Below the pieces are notes generated by a model, which was not told the DNA's origin, searched no databases, and worked only from the letters and a program-made list of their open reading frames with translations. From NCBI GenBank assembly GCA_943371005.1, contig CALRTB020000005.1:186001-250000 (forward strand): a DNA stretch of 64,000 bases, read 5' to 3'. A program made the translations under genes and the position numbers. The DNA comes from MRBY01 sp943371005 (GTDB lineage Bacteria > Cyanobacteriota > Cyanobacteriia > Cyanobacteriales > MRBY01). Positions within the stretch are counted from its first letter, which is position 1; each line of letters begins with the position of its first letter. Positions 44,426 through 52,889 of the stretch are shown here, one piece after another.

Positions 44426-45541
44426 ATGGCAAAACCAATTGCAAGTCTAACTTTAAAAGGCTATAAATCCATACGATGTCTTGAAGACTTCAAGCTGGGG
44501 GGAATCAATATTCTTATTGGAGGAAATGGTTGTGGCAAAAGTAATTTCGTCAATTTTTTCTTTCTGTTGCGACAAATTGTAGATGGATATTTAGAAAGAA
44601 CAATCAATCTTGCAGGTGGGGCAGATATTCATTTATTTCTAGGACTTAAAATTACTTCATCAATTGAAGCTAGTTTGACTTTTGGAAGCAATGAATATTC
44701 ATTTGTGTTGCAGCCAACAGTTGATAACCGATTGATTTTCACAGATGAACGGATTATTTTTGATGCAGTAGGAACGACCATGAATGATGTCAATCGTTCG
44801 ATTGGCAATGGTCATAGTGAATCAAAACTTAAAACTCAAATTTTAGAGAATACTCGTAATCGAAGTATTAGTGAACATATTTATAATGCAATTTCTAGCT
44901 GGGTTATTTATCATTTTCATGATACTAGTGGAACTGCCCAAATGCGAAGAGAATGCTCGATACGGGACAACGAATACCTTAGAGCTGATGCAGGAAATTT
45001 AGCATCATTTTTATTTAACTTAAAAAAGACACATGAGAATGTCTATAAGAATATTATTGATGTCATCAAGTTAGTTACTCCTTTCTTTAAAGATTTTAAA
45101 TTTCGTCCTAAAGAACAAAAGGGAGATCAAGTTATTCTTCTCGAATGGGAACAAGAAGGAAGTGATTATCCATTTCATCCTAGCCAACTATCAGATGGAA
45201 CTTTACGATTTATTGCTTTAGTAACAGCATTAATGCAACCTAATCCGCCAGCAACAATACTGCTAGATGAACCAGAACTTGGTTTACATCCCTATGCGAT
45301 TGAAGTATTAGGGAATTTGATTTTACAGGCTGAAGAAAATACTCAACTTATTGTTTCCACTCAATCAGCACAGCTTTTAAATTCCTTTGAACCTGAACAA
45401 ATTATTGTTGTTGAGCGACACAATGGAGAGTCTATATTCAAAAGATTAGATAGTATACAACTCCAAGATTGGCTTGAAGACTATACGATGGGAGAACTTT
45501 GGCAGAAAAATATTTATGGTGGAGGTCCTATGTATGAATAG
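44426..45541 (+). CDS. AAA (AAA15/21-like) ATPase of a two-gene system
   Basis: 371 aa SMC/ABC-like ATPase: Walker A GGNGCGKSNFVNFF at about residues 33-46, ABC-like signature LSDGTLRFIAL, Walker B ILLDEPELGLHP, and a D-loop/His region STQSAQLLNSF. It belongs to the AAA15/AAA21 group related to OLD-family and RecF-like ATPases. The stop overlaps the start of the next gene by 8 bp, so the two proteins likely work together. Such ATPases coupled to TOPRIM-like partners occur in phage-defence systems (OLD, PARIS, AbiL types), so defence is a reasonable guess. The gene is AT-rich without HIP1 sites, unlike both flanks. Confidence 0.82.
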   Translation: MAKPIASLTLKGYKSIRCLEDFKLGGINILIGGNGCGKSNFVNFFFLLRQIVDGYLERTINLAGGADIHLFLGLKITSSIEASLTFGSNEYSFVLQPTVDNRLIFTDERIIFDAVGTTMNDVNRSIGNGHSESKLKTQILENTRNRSISEHIYNAISSWVIYHFHDTSGTAQMRRECSIRDNEYLRADAGNLASFLFNLKKTHENVYKNIIDVIKLVTPFFKDFKFRPKEQKGDQVILLEWEQEGSDYPFHPSQLSDGTLRFIALVTALMQPNPPATILLDEPELGLHPYAIEVLGNLILQAEENTQLIVSTQSAQLLNSFEPEQIIVVERHNGESIFKRLDSIQLQDWLEDYTMGELWQKNIYGGGPMYE

Positions 45542-46211
45542 GGTTATTGCTGTTGTCGAAGGGCAAACAGAACAAACATTTGTGAGGGATATTTTAGCTC
45601 CTCAATTAGCACACCAAAATATTTGGTTAACAGCTCAACTTATTGGTAAGCGTGGGCATAAAGGAGGAATTGGAGAATTTTCTCGCGCACAGAATGATAT
45701 CCTCAGACTGCTTAAGCAAGATCAGACTATTATCGTAACAACAATGTTCGATTTTTATGGGATGCCTTTATCTTGGCCAGGTCGAGAAGCCGCAAATAAT
45801 CTTCCTTTTGAACAAAAACCGTTAATTGTTGAACAGGAAATTAAAAAAATTATTACTGAATCTTTTGGTAGTAATTTACCAAAGAATCGGTTTATTCCAT
45901 ATATTCAAATGCATGAATATGAAGCTTTACTCTTTTCCAAACCTTCTGCAATAAGTCAGGTAATGAATAATCAAAAAGCCTTACCGGAACTTCAAAGAAT
46001 TTATGATGAATTTCAAAATCCAGAAAAAATTAATGATCATCCACAAACTGCACCATCAAAACGAATTACTAAAATTTTTCCTCGTTTCAAAAAGCCTATT
46101 CATGGTTTCATTGCAGTAAAGAAAATCCCTTTTGAGTTGATTTTAGATAAATGTCTACATTTTCGTTATTGGGTTGAACAATTAAAAGAAATTTCTCAAT
46201 CATACAATTAG
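45534..46211 (+). CDS. DUF4276-family TOPRIM-like protein
   Basis: 225 aa from ATG 45534, preceded by GGTGGAGG at 45518-45525 within the ATPase gene. The N-terminus VVEGQTEQTFVRDIL carries the conserved Glu-Gly-x-Thr-Glu of DUF4276, followed by a GKRGHKGGI loop, TMFDFYGMP (Asp) and YIQMHEYEALLFS. The layout resembles TOPRIM nucleases, with acidic clusters at three positions. Always found next to an AAA15/21 ATPase in this arrangement, and known systems of this general design are antiviral, but this exact pair is not something I can name. Confidence 0.8.
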   Translation: MNRVIAVVEGQTEQTFVRDILAPQLAHQNIWLTAQLIGKRGHKGGIGEFSRAQNDILRLLKQDQTIIVTTMFDFYGMPLSWPGREAANNLPFEQKPLIVEQEIKKIITESFGSNLPKNRFIPYIQMHEYEALLFSKPSAISQVMNNQKALPELQRIYDEFQNPEKINDHPQTAPSKRITKIFPRFKKPIHGFIAVKKIPFELILDKCLHFRYWVEQLKEISQSYN

Positions 46212-46248
46212 CAAATCTTTAGTGTAAGTTCAGAGACTGAATTCAAGA

Positions 46249-46998
46249 TCATAATAGAGCATTTAAAATCAGCTTAACGATAATGGCGATCGCCGCTGCG
46301 GCAATACTCCCTAAAAGCGTGATTCTGACGTTGGTGGTGTGCTTTTTGATTTCAATTTCGGCCTTTTTCTCTGCCTGACGGGTCATGTATTTTTCTAACT
46401 CAAAGGCGAGGGTCGAACCCACTGCAATAATGACCGCCGCATCATCGGCCAACCCCGCAAAAGGGATCACATCCGGCACCGCATCAAGGGGTGAAACTAA
46501 ATACAATAATGCGGCGATCGCCATTGTTTTTGACCGCCACGCCACATTCGGATCTTTAATGAGTTGGGCGAGGCCTTGCACCTTTTGCCAAATTTCTTTG
46601 ACTGGCCCCCGGCGCATCTCCCCTAGATGAGCTTTGATTTTTTCAATATCCGCTGGCGTTACCCCCTGGGCAAACCGCTGGAATACCTGAGCAATGCGGG
46701 TTTTATTTTGCTCCCGTAAATTTGCCTTAACCTGTTCTTCGAGGTCGTCGTGGAGAGTCGTGGCTGCTGGCTGGGCTGGGCGGAATCTCTCAATGATCTT
46801 TTGCCAAGGCTTGGGGGAAGATACTTGGGGTGGCGCCTCGATGGGTTCTGCGGTCACGTCGATCACGTCCGGGGTCTCTGGTGATCGCCGCCATTGCTGC
46901 CAAGAGGTTTTCAGATTGTCCAGAAACTTCACCACGACCGCGATTACCCAAGCTCTAATTTTTACTGTAGCGAATCTAAGTCTCTTTGTAGGCGGCAC
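46249..46998 (-). CDS. YkvA-family (DUF1232) membrane protein
   Basis: About 227-249 aa. The C-terminal half holds DUF1232 (LIKDPNVAWRSKTMAIAALLYLVSPLDAVPDVIPFAGLADDAAV split over one span) followed by a long charged helix and a final membrane segment (LGSIAAAAIAIIVKLILNA). The N-terminal third is a Pro-rich soluble linker. The GTG at 46998 would overlap the upstream livF gene by 23 bp; internal GTGs at 46935 or 46932 are alternatives, and the sequence does not decide. Function unknown; the family is widespread in bacteria. Confidence 0.72.
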   Translation of the reverse strand: MPPTKRLRFATVKIRAWVIAVVVKFLDNLKTSWQQWRRSPETPDVIDVTAEPIEAPPQVSSPKPWQKIIERFRPAQPAATTLHDDLEEQVKANLREQNKTRIAQVFQRFAQGVTPADIEKIKAHLGEMRRGPVKEIWQKVQGLAQLIKDPNVAWRSKTMAIAALLYLVSPLDAVPDVIPFAGLADDAAVIIAVGSTLAFELEKYMTRQAEKKAEIEIKKHTTNVRITLLGSIAAAAIAIIVKLILNALL

Positions 46999-47710
46999 CG
47001 AGGTAGAGTTCTCCGACCTTCGGGTTCGTCAGCAAATCTTGACCTGTGCCCTCAAAGCGATCGCAACCACTTTCTAAAACATAGCCCCGATCAGCAAATT
47101 CCAACGCTTTTTTCGCGTTCTGTTCCACAAGCATAATCGCCTTGCCCAATTGATTAACCGCTTTGATTTGTTCAAAAACACTGGCCACGAGGATCGGTGA
47201 AAGGGCCGCCGAAGGTTCATCCAGGACTAACAGATCCGGGTCTAACATCAAAGCCCGACCCATCGCTAACATTTGTCTTTCGCCCCCGGAGAGGGTGCCT
47301 GCCCGTTGTTTGCGCCGTTGTTTGAGGACGGGGAACATTGTGTAAATTTGTTCCTTGAGGTTTTCTAAGGAGCCAGACCGCACAAAGGCCCCCATTTCTA
47401 AATTTTCTTCGATACTCAAGTTGGCAAAAACGTTCTGAATCTGGGGAACGTAACACATGCCCCGCTGCACAATTTGGTTGGAACGGAGGCCGGTAATGGA
47501 TTTTCCTTTGAAGGTGATGCTGCCTTGGTTGGGGGTCAAGAGACCAAAAATAGTTTTAGCGAGGGTCGATTTTCCTGCGCCATTGGGGCCAATGACCACC
47601 ACTAATTCTCCGGGGGCGATCCGAAAGTTAATGCCCTGGAGAATATTTAGATCTTTGATATATCCTGCATAGACGTCATTTACGACCAAGAGATTTTCCG
47701 CAGTTGCCAT
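46976..47710 (-). CDS. livF: Branched-chain/neutral amino acid ABC transporter ATPase (LivF/NatE-like)
   Basis: Energising subunit of a high-affinity amino acid uptake system. From ATG 47710 (MATAENLLVV) the 244 aa protein has Walker A VIGPNGAGKSTLAKTI, signature LSGGERQMLAMGRALM, Walker B DLLVLDEPSAALSP and switch region MLVEQNAKKAL; the short length and VYAGYIKDLNILQGI N-terminus fit LivF rather than LivG. The open frame extends upstream to 47749 without a conserved sequence. Other subunits are not adjacent, as with the dispersed nat genes of Synechocystis. Confidence 0.88.
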   Translation of the reverse strand: MATAENLLVVNDVYAGYIKDLNILQGINFRIAPGELVVVIGPNGAGKSTLAKTIFGLLTPNQGSITFKGKSITGLRSNQIVQRGMCYVPQIQNVFANLSIEENLEMGAFVRSGSLENLKEQIYTMFPVLKQRRKQRAGTLSGGERQMLAMGRALMLDPDLLVLDEPSAALSPILVASVFEQIKAVNQLGKAIMLVEQNAKKALEFADRGYVLESGCDRFEGTGQDLLTNPKVGELYLGAAYKET

Positions 47711-47818
47711 AGATTTTGGGTAAAGGTTGCCAATTTTCTCCCTAAGCATAAAAGCAAATTGCCCCCCGGTTCACTACTAGGAGGCGGAATTTTTCATGGC
47801 GTGAGTGACGAAAAAAGA

Positions 47819-48178
47819 TTATTCGGTGAGTTCGTCGTCTTGGCCGAGGAGTTGATTGATCAAGCTCGAAATAAAGGTCAGTACCAAGGAACCAATCACC
47901 GCTGGGAAAAAGCCATTGACTTCTAAACCCGGTGTTAGATAGCCGACTAACCCCAAGGCGATCGCATTGACGACGAGGAGAAACAAACCGAGGGTCAGAA
48001 TAGTTAGGGGTAGGGTAAAGAGGATCAAAATTGGTTTAACAATGGCATTGACAAACCCAAGGGCGATCGCCCCGATCAAGGCTGTGGTCAGACCATTAAT
48101 TTCTAAACCAGGGACAATGGTCGCCGTGAGAAAGAGGGAGCCAGCCGTCGCGAACCAGGTCAACAAAAACTGAGGCAT
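47819..48178 (-). CDS. Phage holin family 4-2-like membrane protein
   Basis: 119 aa with four predicted membrane segments (FLLTWFATAGSLFLTATIV, TALIGAIALGFVNAIV, LFTLPLTILTLGLFLLVVNA, VIGSLVLTFISSL) and the family-typical PGLEINGL and LTPGLEVNGF repeats. These proteins (COG1950, YvlD type) are ordinary chromosomal membrane proteins in cyanobacteria; the holin name comes from Pfam and does not imply a prophage here. Confidence 0.85.
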   Translation of the reverse strand: MPQFLLTWFATAGSLFLTATIVPGLEINGLTTALIGAIALGFVNAIVKPILILFTLPLTILTLGLFLLVVNAIALGLVGYLTPGLEVNGFFPAVIGSLVLTFISSLINQLLGQDDELTE

Positions 48179-48258
48179 GGTGATTACGGGGATGATATTT
48201 TGTTCCTATTCTATCGGGACTTTTTGACCATTAAGGCGTAGCGGCTTAAACCCTTGGC

Positions 48259-49017
48259 CTAAGCTTGTTTCCAGAAGTGAATAATTTCCCGCACATGGTT
48301 CAGCACTTGGCTGTCTTCACTGAGTTGGGCGATCGCCGTTGTCGCTTCCCGGGCGAGTTGTCGGTGGGCAGCTTCATTGGTGGCTTCTAGTTGTTCGAGG
48401 GCGGCACGCATTTTTGCTAAATCGCGCCGGAGGTTGTGCCATTCTTCTTGGTGGGTTTGGGTATTTCTTTCAGTAGTCGTTTGGAGATTTTTCATCCCTG
48501 CTTCTAGGGTCACAACCCGGTGACGCAATTCCACCACATCTTCCCGGGGATATTGAATTTGTTTGCGAATTGACATTAAGCGCCTCGCGATGAATTGGTA
48601 AGCCCGCACCGCTGGCCGCAACACCGTGAGCAATAACATCGCTCCTCCTGTCACATACCCCACTGGACTAATGCCCCAGGCCGCAAGACCATATAGCCCC
48701 AAAGCTGAAAATACATGGAGGGCGATCGCCAACAGCAAACCAAACCGGGCGACTTTCGCCACATAGGCCAATTGTTGGGCATCAACGGGAATCTCTTTCT
48801 GGCGAGAAATCACCGCCTCGGCCTTCGTCTCCTCCGCTTCAAAATAAATATTCCAGGGAATCGTCACCACCGCCAACAGCCACCAAAAACTAGCGATGCC
48901 CACGAGCCAATCGACTAAACTTCCCGCCGGAATCTGGAGCCACTGCAAAATGAAAAAGACCACTAGGGCGAGGAACCCAGACCCAAACCCAAAACTCACA
49001 AAACTGTAACTGACCAT
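48259..49017 (-). CDS. Membrane protein with C-terminal coiled coil
   Basis: 252 aa. Four hydrophobic segments at about residues 5-27, 35-58, 90-112 and 118-138, then a soluble coiled-coil tail (about residues 160-240; VTLEAGMKNLQTTTERN, LAKMRAALEQLEATNEAAHRQL). No family recognised. Starts at ATG 49017. Function unknown; the tail could tether partners to the membrane. Confidence 0.7.
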   Translation of the reverse strand: MVSYSFVSFGFGSGFLALVVFFILQWLQIPAGSLVDWLVGIASFWWLLAVVTIPWNIYFEAEETKAEAVISRQKEIPVDAQQLAYVAKVARFGLLLAIALHVFSALGLYGLAAWGISPVGYVTGGAMLLLTVLRPAVRAYQFIARRLMSIRKQIQYPREDVVELRHRVVTLEAGMKNLQTTTERNTQTHQEEWHNLRRDLAKMRAALEQLEATNEAAHRQLAREATTAIAQLSEDSQVLNHVREIIHFWKQA

Positions 49018-49120
49018 GACGAGAATCTCCTGAGGCGATCGCCTTTCTTACCACCATTGTGGCGACCCAATCCCAGAAATTTTCTTGCCCTGTGCCACTT
49101 CTTGAACTGTCCAAAAAAAA

Positions 49121-49193
49121 TCCTCCCTTGAGGGAGGTGGCCGTCAGGCCGGAGGGTGTCTTCTCCCCTTGAGAGGAGCTAGAGGGGTGTTCT
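49121..49193. repeat. Palindromic GC-rich repeat (copy 1)
   Basis: Contains the self-complementary CCTCCCTTGAGGGAGG, then GCCGTCAGGCCGGAGGGTG and a second imperfect CTCCCCTTGAGAGGAG palindrome. Related copies sit at 57232-57332 and 60031-60159. It is located just past the GH57 gene stop, where it may also act as a terminator. Confidence 0.75.
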
Positions 49194-49195
49194 AA

Positions 49196-50785
49196 TTACA
49201 AAGGCCGATAAACCCGATAATCAATATTCGGGAAAATGTTGTCCATCTTTTCAATCTTTTCGAGCCAACCCGCATCAATCTTGCCGACTTTTACATCCTC
49301 ATAGATTTTTTCGAGGCGTAGCACATGGCTCTTTGTGCGCCGTTCCGCATAGGGCACCATTGTTCCCGTGCGCATAATAAACGCCCAATCCGATGACTGT
49401 GCCAACAGCAACTCCCTCGCAGCTTGGTTCAAGGCCCGTTCCTCTAGTTCATCTGCCGGTTCCCGTGTCGAAAGCTCAATCATGCGTTCCGCCGCCTTAT
49501 GGAGATAAGGGTAAATCCAAGCGTTCGTCTGGTTGAGCCAATATTCATGGAAGCCTTTGTATCCCCAACTCGACTGGGACGGCACCGCCACCTGTTGCGT
49601 CGGTTCCATTTTTAGATAATCCGCCAAGTGGGTCATCTGGTATGTACCTTGGTCATACCAAGACTTGCGGAAAAAGTAATCCAAGAACCAGGGGCCTTCG
49701 TACCACCAGTGGCCAAACAATTCCGCATCATAGGGAGACACCACAATCGGATGACGCCCCATCATCTTATTCAGGCGACCAATCTGCTGTTCCCGGTTGT
49801 ACATGAAGTTGCCTGCATGTTCGGCAGCTTTTTCCCTAGCCCAGTAGGGATCATAAAGTCCTTTTTCTGACAAGCCACCATCGCGACTGGTGATCTTGTG
49901 GTATTTGATCCCCGTATTTTTCCGCTGGCCGTTGGGCATGATGTAGGGCTTGATGTATTCGTAGTCTGCTTCCCAACCCAGATCTTTGTAAAACTCCCGG
50001 TAACAGACATCGCCCGGATAGCCCACCTTCGATGACCACACCTGCTGGGAAGACTCATGATCCCGGCCAAAGGCGGCCACCCCTGTTTCGGTGAAAATCG
50101 GCGCATAGTTGCCGTAGCGGGGCCGGGGGCGTGCGTAGAGAATGCCATGGCCATCGGTGAGAAAGTACCGTAATCCCGCATCGGCGAGCATCCGCTCCAA
50201 ACCTTCATAGTACGCACATTCGGGTAACCAAATACCCTTGGGAGGACGGCCAAAATTCTCTTCGTAGCTTTCGTAGGCCACCTGGAGTTGCGCCCAAACC
50301 GCTTGGGGGTACATCTTCATCAAGGGGAGGTAACCATGGGTAGCACCACAGGTGATGATTTCGAGGTTATTGCTGTCTTGGAATTGCTTAAAGGCCGTAA
50401 CGAGATCCCGGTCATAGCGTTCCCAGGTGTCGAGGATGGCACTAAATTCTTTGTGGTAATACTCCGCTAAATATTTAATGTGACCGTTGTATTTGTTATG
50501 AACAATTTCCTTTTCAACCAGCTCCATTAACAGCTTCATGTGGGCGTCGTAGCGGTCTTGGAGGAGGGGATCCCGGAGCATGGCCACCAGGGGCGGCGTC
50601 ATACTCATCGTAATTTTAAAGTCGATCCCGTCTCGCTTTAGCCCTTCAAATACATGGAGCAGGGGGATATAGGTTTCGGTAATTGCTTCAAATAACCACT
50701 CTTCTTCAAGGACAAAATCACTCTCGGGGTGACGGACAAAGGGGAGGTGGGCATGGAGAACGAGGGCAACGTAGCCTAAAGCCAT
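49196..50785 (-). CDS. GH57 1,4-alpha-glucan branching enzyme (DUF1957)
   Basis: 529 aa, GH57 fold making alpha-1,6 branches in glycogen. Motifs are LVLHAHLPFVRHPE (region 1), ITCGATHGYLPLM, GIWLPECAYYEGLERML (catalytic nucleophile Glu) and SPYDAELFGHWWYEGP (catalytic Asp), followed by the C-terminal DUF1957 helical domain (residues about 420-529). No signal peptide, so cytosolic. A clear purine-rich ribosome site (AAGGAAGGA) precedes ATG 50785. Cyanobacteria often have this enzyme in addition to the GH13 GlgB. It is divergent from sasA. Confidence 0.9.
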   Translation of the reverse strand: MALGYVALVLHAHLPFVRHPESDFVLEEEWLFEAITETYIPLLHVFEGLKRDGIDFKITMSMTPPLVAMLRDPLLQDRYDAHMKLLMELVEKEIVHNKYNGHIKYLAEYYHKEFSAILDTWERYDRDLVTAFKQFQDSNNLEIITCGATHGYLPLMKMYPQAVWAQLQVAYESYEENFGRPPKGIWLPECAYYEGLERMLADAGLRYFLTDGHGILYARPRPRYGNYAPIFTETGVAAFGRDHESSQQVWSSKVGYPGDVCYREFYKDLGWEADYEYIKPYIMPNGQRKNTGIKYHKITSRDGGLSEKGLYDPYWAREKAAEHAGNFMYNREQQIGRLNKMMGRHPIVVSPYDAELFGHWWYEGPWFLDYFFRKSWYDQGTYQMTHLADYLKMEPTQQVAVPSQSSWGYKGFHEYWLNQTNAWIYPYLHKAAERMIELSTREPADELEERALNQAARELLLAQSSDWAFIMRTGTMVPYAERRTKSHVLRLEKIYEDVKVGKIDAGWLEKIEKMDNIFPNIDYRVYRPL

Positions 50786-50990
50786 AGTGGTATTCCTTCC
50801 TTAAAAAGAGTCGCTTGCTGAACGATTTTGAGGAGTCGGTGTCAATGTCCATTAGATTCTAAAACGATTTGGTCAACGCACCGCATCTAACTCAAGTTTG
50901 AGGCTCTGGGGACATGGGGTAATTAGTCCTCTACGGATTACAATGGATTTTGGAGTAAGCTCACCATAAACTGTTCTTTTCCCTTAGATT

Positions 50991-52244
50991 GTGCATGGTA
51001 GACAGATTGGGGATCACTTACTTTCTGGGGGCGAATTTGTCTTGTTTGAACTGCCTGTGTCTGCTGAAGATCAATCTCAACTTGTACCTGTCACGACTGA
51101 TATACAACTGCGATTGTTGTTGTTTACGGATGAGCGTTTGGCCCATCGGAGTGAGATCAAGCGGGTGCAAGATTGTCTTGAGCGTTTACGGCAGGAAACG
51201 GATTTTTCTTTAGAAATTATCAATATTAAGGATCAGCCCCAACTGGTTGAATTGTATCGTTTGGTGGCGACACCTTCTCTCGTCAAGGTTTTCCCGGAAC
51301 CGTTGCAGGTGTTTGCGGGGAGCAATATTTTGCCAGACCTAGAGCGCTGGTGGGGGCAGTGGCTGGATACGGTGGCGGCCTTAAAAAAACAGTTTGGCGA
51401 TCGCCAATTGGCTGAGGTTGAACAATGCGATCGCCGCTTGGCCGCGTCCCAGACAGAGCATTCGAAGGAAGTGATGCGCCTGTCCGACGAAATTTTTCAA
51501 TTGCAACGGGAAAAAGAAGCCCTCCTCAAGCAGATCGAATTTAAGGATCAGATTTTAGCGATGCTCGCCCATGACCTACGGAGTCCCCTTACCGGAACCT
51601 CCATCGCTATCGAAACTTTAGAAATTCTCTCAAAACGTCCGGAAACGGAAAAAACAATTGGCTTGCGGGGTCAGCTCTACCAGCAGGCGAAAAACCAGCT
51701 CCAGATCATGAACCGGATGATCACAGAACTGCTCCAAGAGTCACGGCAACTACTGACAAAGTTAGATGTTAAGCCCCAGCCGATGGCCCTGAGTACCCTG
51801 TGCCAACAAATTACGGAGCAAATTCAGGAGCGGTTTCAGCGCAAATCGATTCAGTTGGTTTTGGATATGCCCCGGGATCTGCCGGAGGTTTATGGAGACC
51901 GAGAACTGATCCGGCAGGTCATTGTCAATTTATTGGACAACGCCATCAAATATAGTCCCGAAGGGGGGCAGGTGCGCCTTGTGGGACTCCATCGCACCCT
52001 CCAGCAGGTACAGGTGAGTGTGATTGACACAGGCCATGGTATCCCTGAAGAGGAACAAGAAAAAATTTTTGAGGGACATTTTCGCCTGAAGCGAGACGCT
52101 ACCCAAGAGGGCTATGGTCTAGGCTTGGCGGTCTGTCGGCAAATTATTCAGGCTCACCAAGGGCGCATTTGGGTTGATAGCACCCCAGGCCAAGGCAGTG
52201 AGTTTCATTTTACGCTTCCGGTGTGGGGCGATCGCCAAGCTTAA
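50991..52244 (+). CDS. sasA: Adaptive-response sensory kinase SasA
   Basis: Histidine kinase that reads the KaiC clock and phosphorylates RpaA. The N-terminus (about residues 35-110; LRLLLFTDERLAHRSE, NIKDQPQLVELYRLVATPSLVK) is the KaiB-like thioredoxin fold diagnostic of SasA, followed by a coiled coil and the kinase core: MLAHDLRSPLTGTSIAI (phospho-His), VIVNLLDNAIKYSPEGG (N-box) and EGYGLGLAVCRQI (G-box). 417 aa with the GTG start at 50991; later starts are possible since the first ~30 residues are variable in the family. Confidence 0.92.
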   Translation: MHGRQIGDHLLSGGEFVLFELPVSAEDQSQLVPVTTDIQLRLLLFTDERLAHRSEIKRVQDCLERLRQETDFSLEIINIKDQPQLVELYRLVATPSLVKVFPEPLQVFAGSNILPDLERWWGQWLDTVAALKKQFGDRQLAEVEQCDRRLAASQTEHSKEVMRLSDEIFQLQREKEALLKQIEFKDQILAMLAHDLRSPLTGTSIAIETLEILSKRPETEKTIGLRGQLYQQAKNQLQIMNRMITELLQESRQLLTKLDVKPQPMALSTLCQQITEQIQERFQRKSIQLVLDMPRDLPEVYGDRELIRQVIVNLLDNAIKYSPEGGQVRLVGLHRTLQQVQVSVIDTGHGIPEEEQEKIFEGHFRLKRDATQEGYGLGLAVCRQIIQAHQGRIWVDSTPGQGSEFHFTLPVWGDRQA

Positions 52245-52581
52245 GTATTTCCGTGCAATATTGATCGAGTTGAGCCAGGCGGGCTTGGATCTGTTGTTGT
52301 TTTTGGCGTTGGGTGCTGGGGGTACGACTGCCCTGGAGAAAGATTAAGTCGGTATTGAGGAGCCGCAACCCCCGATACAATTCCGTGTGGAGCGATCGCC
52401 AAGCGCTATAGATTTTTTCGGGTAGCTGTTCCCCGGTGAGAGGAGCCAATTGAGTTTCCCAAAAGCCGAGAAACTCTTGTCCCTGGCGGACTAAAGCCCC
52501 TGGTTCCTGTTGGCGTGAGATTAAATCTGTGGCCAGAGCTTGCAAATGGATTTTTAATTGTTGATAGGCGGAAAAATTCAT
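52210..52581 (-). CDS. PatD-like protein
   Basis: 123 aa all-helical protein, convergent with sasA and overlapping its 3' end by 35 bp. The central WRSLHTELYRGLRLLNTDLI and C-terminal QQIQARLAQLDQYCTEIL resemble the PatD family, named in Anabaena for control of heterocyst frequency; in a unicellular organism that name would not describe its role. The match is from memory of the family pattern, so it is tentative. No signal peptide or membrane segment. Confidence 0.55.
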   Translation of the reverse strand: MNFSAYQQLKIHLQALATDLISRQQEPGALVRQGQEFLGFWETQLAPLTGEQLPEKIYSAWRSLHTELYRGLRLLNTDLIFLQGSRTPSTQRQKQQQIQARLAQLDQYCTEILKLGDRPTPEA

Positions 52582-52889
52582 CGGGGAGATCGTGCAAATT
52601 TAGAGAACAAAAAAGCCATCAAAACTGTATCAAAAATAATCTTTCTGAAAATATTTTGTGCAAATCTAAACTTTTAAGTAAAAATTAAAGTACTTAAAAC
52701 AAACTTAATCTTCGTTTTAAGCTTATTGTTAAAATCCCCAGCTTTATTTTTTTGGTTTCAGGAGTCGGCCCCTCGCTTCCCCTTGACGACCAAGGAACGG
52801 GGGTTAAGGTTGCCCCAAACATCACCTTTGATCACAGCCTTTTTTAGCTCGTCCGTTGTCGCTGTTGTTTTTTTCTCCCTTGTGTTTTT
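52582..52889. promoter_or_regulatory. Divergent patD-like/relA intergenic region with leader hairpin
   Basis: AT-rich in the left half. The right half, probably the 5' leader of the Rel gene, has a nested GC-rich inverted repeat around 52770-52805 (CCTTG..CAAGG within CCCC..GGGG arms), and poly-T and poly-pyrimidine stretches before the ATG at 52890. No ORF seen. Confidence 0.4.

Noticed and set aside
47819..48178. Holin-named gene as a sign of prophage
   Set aside because: The family is a common chromosomal membrane protein and no other phage genes are near.
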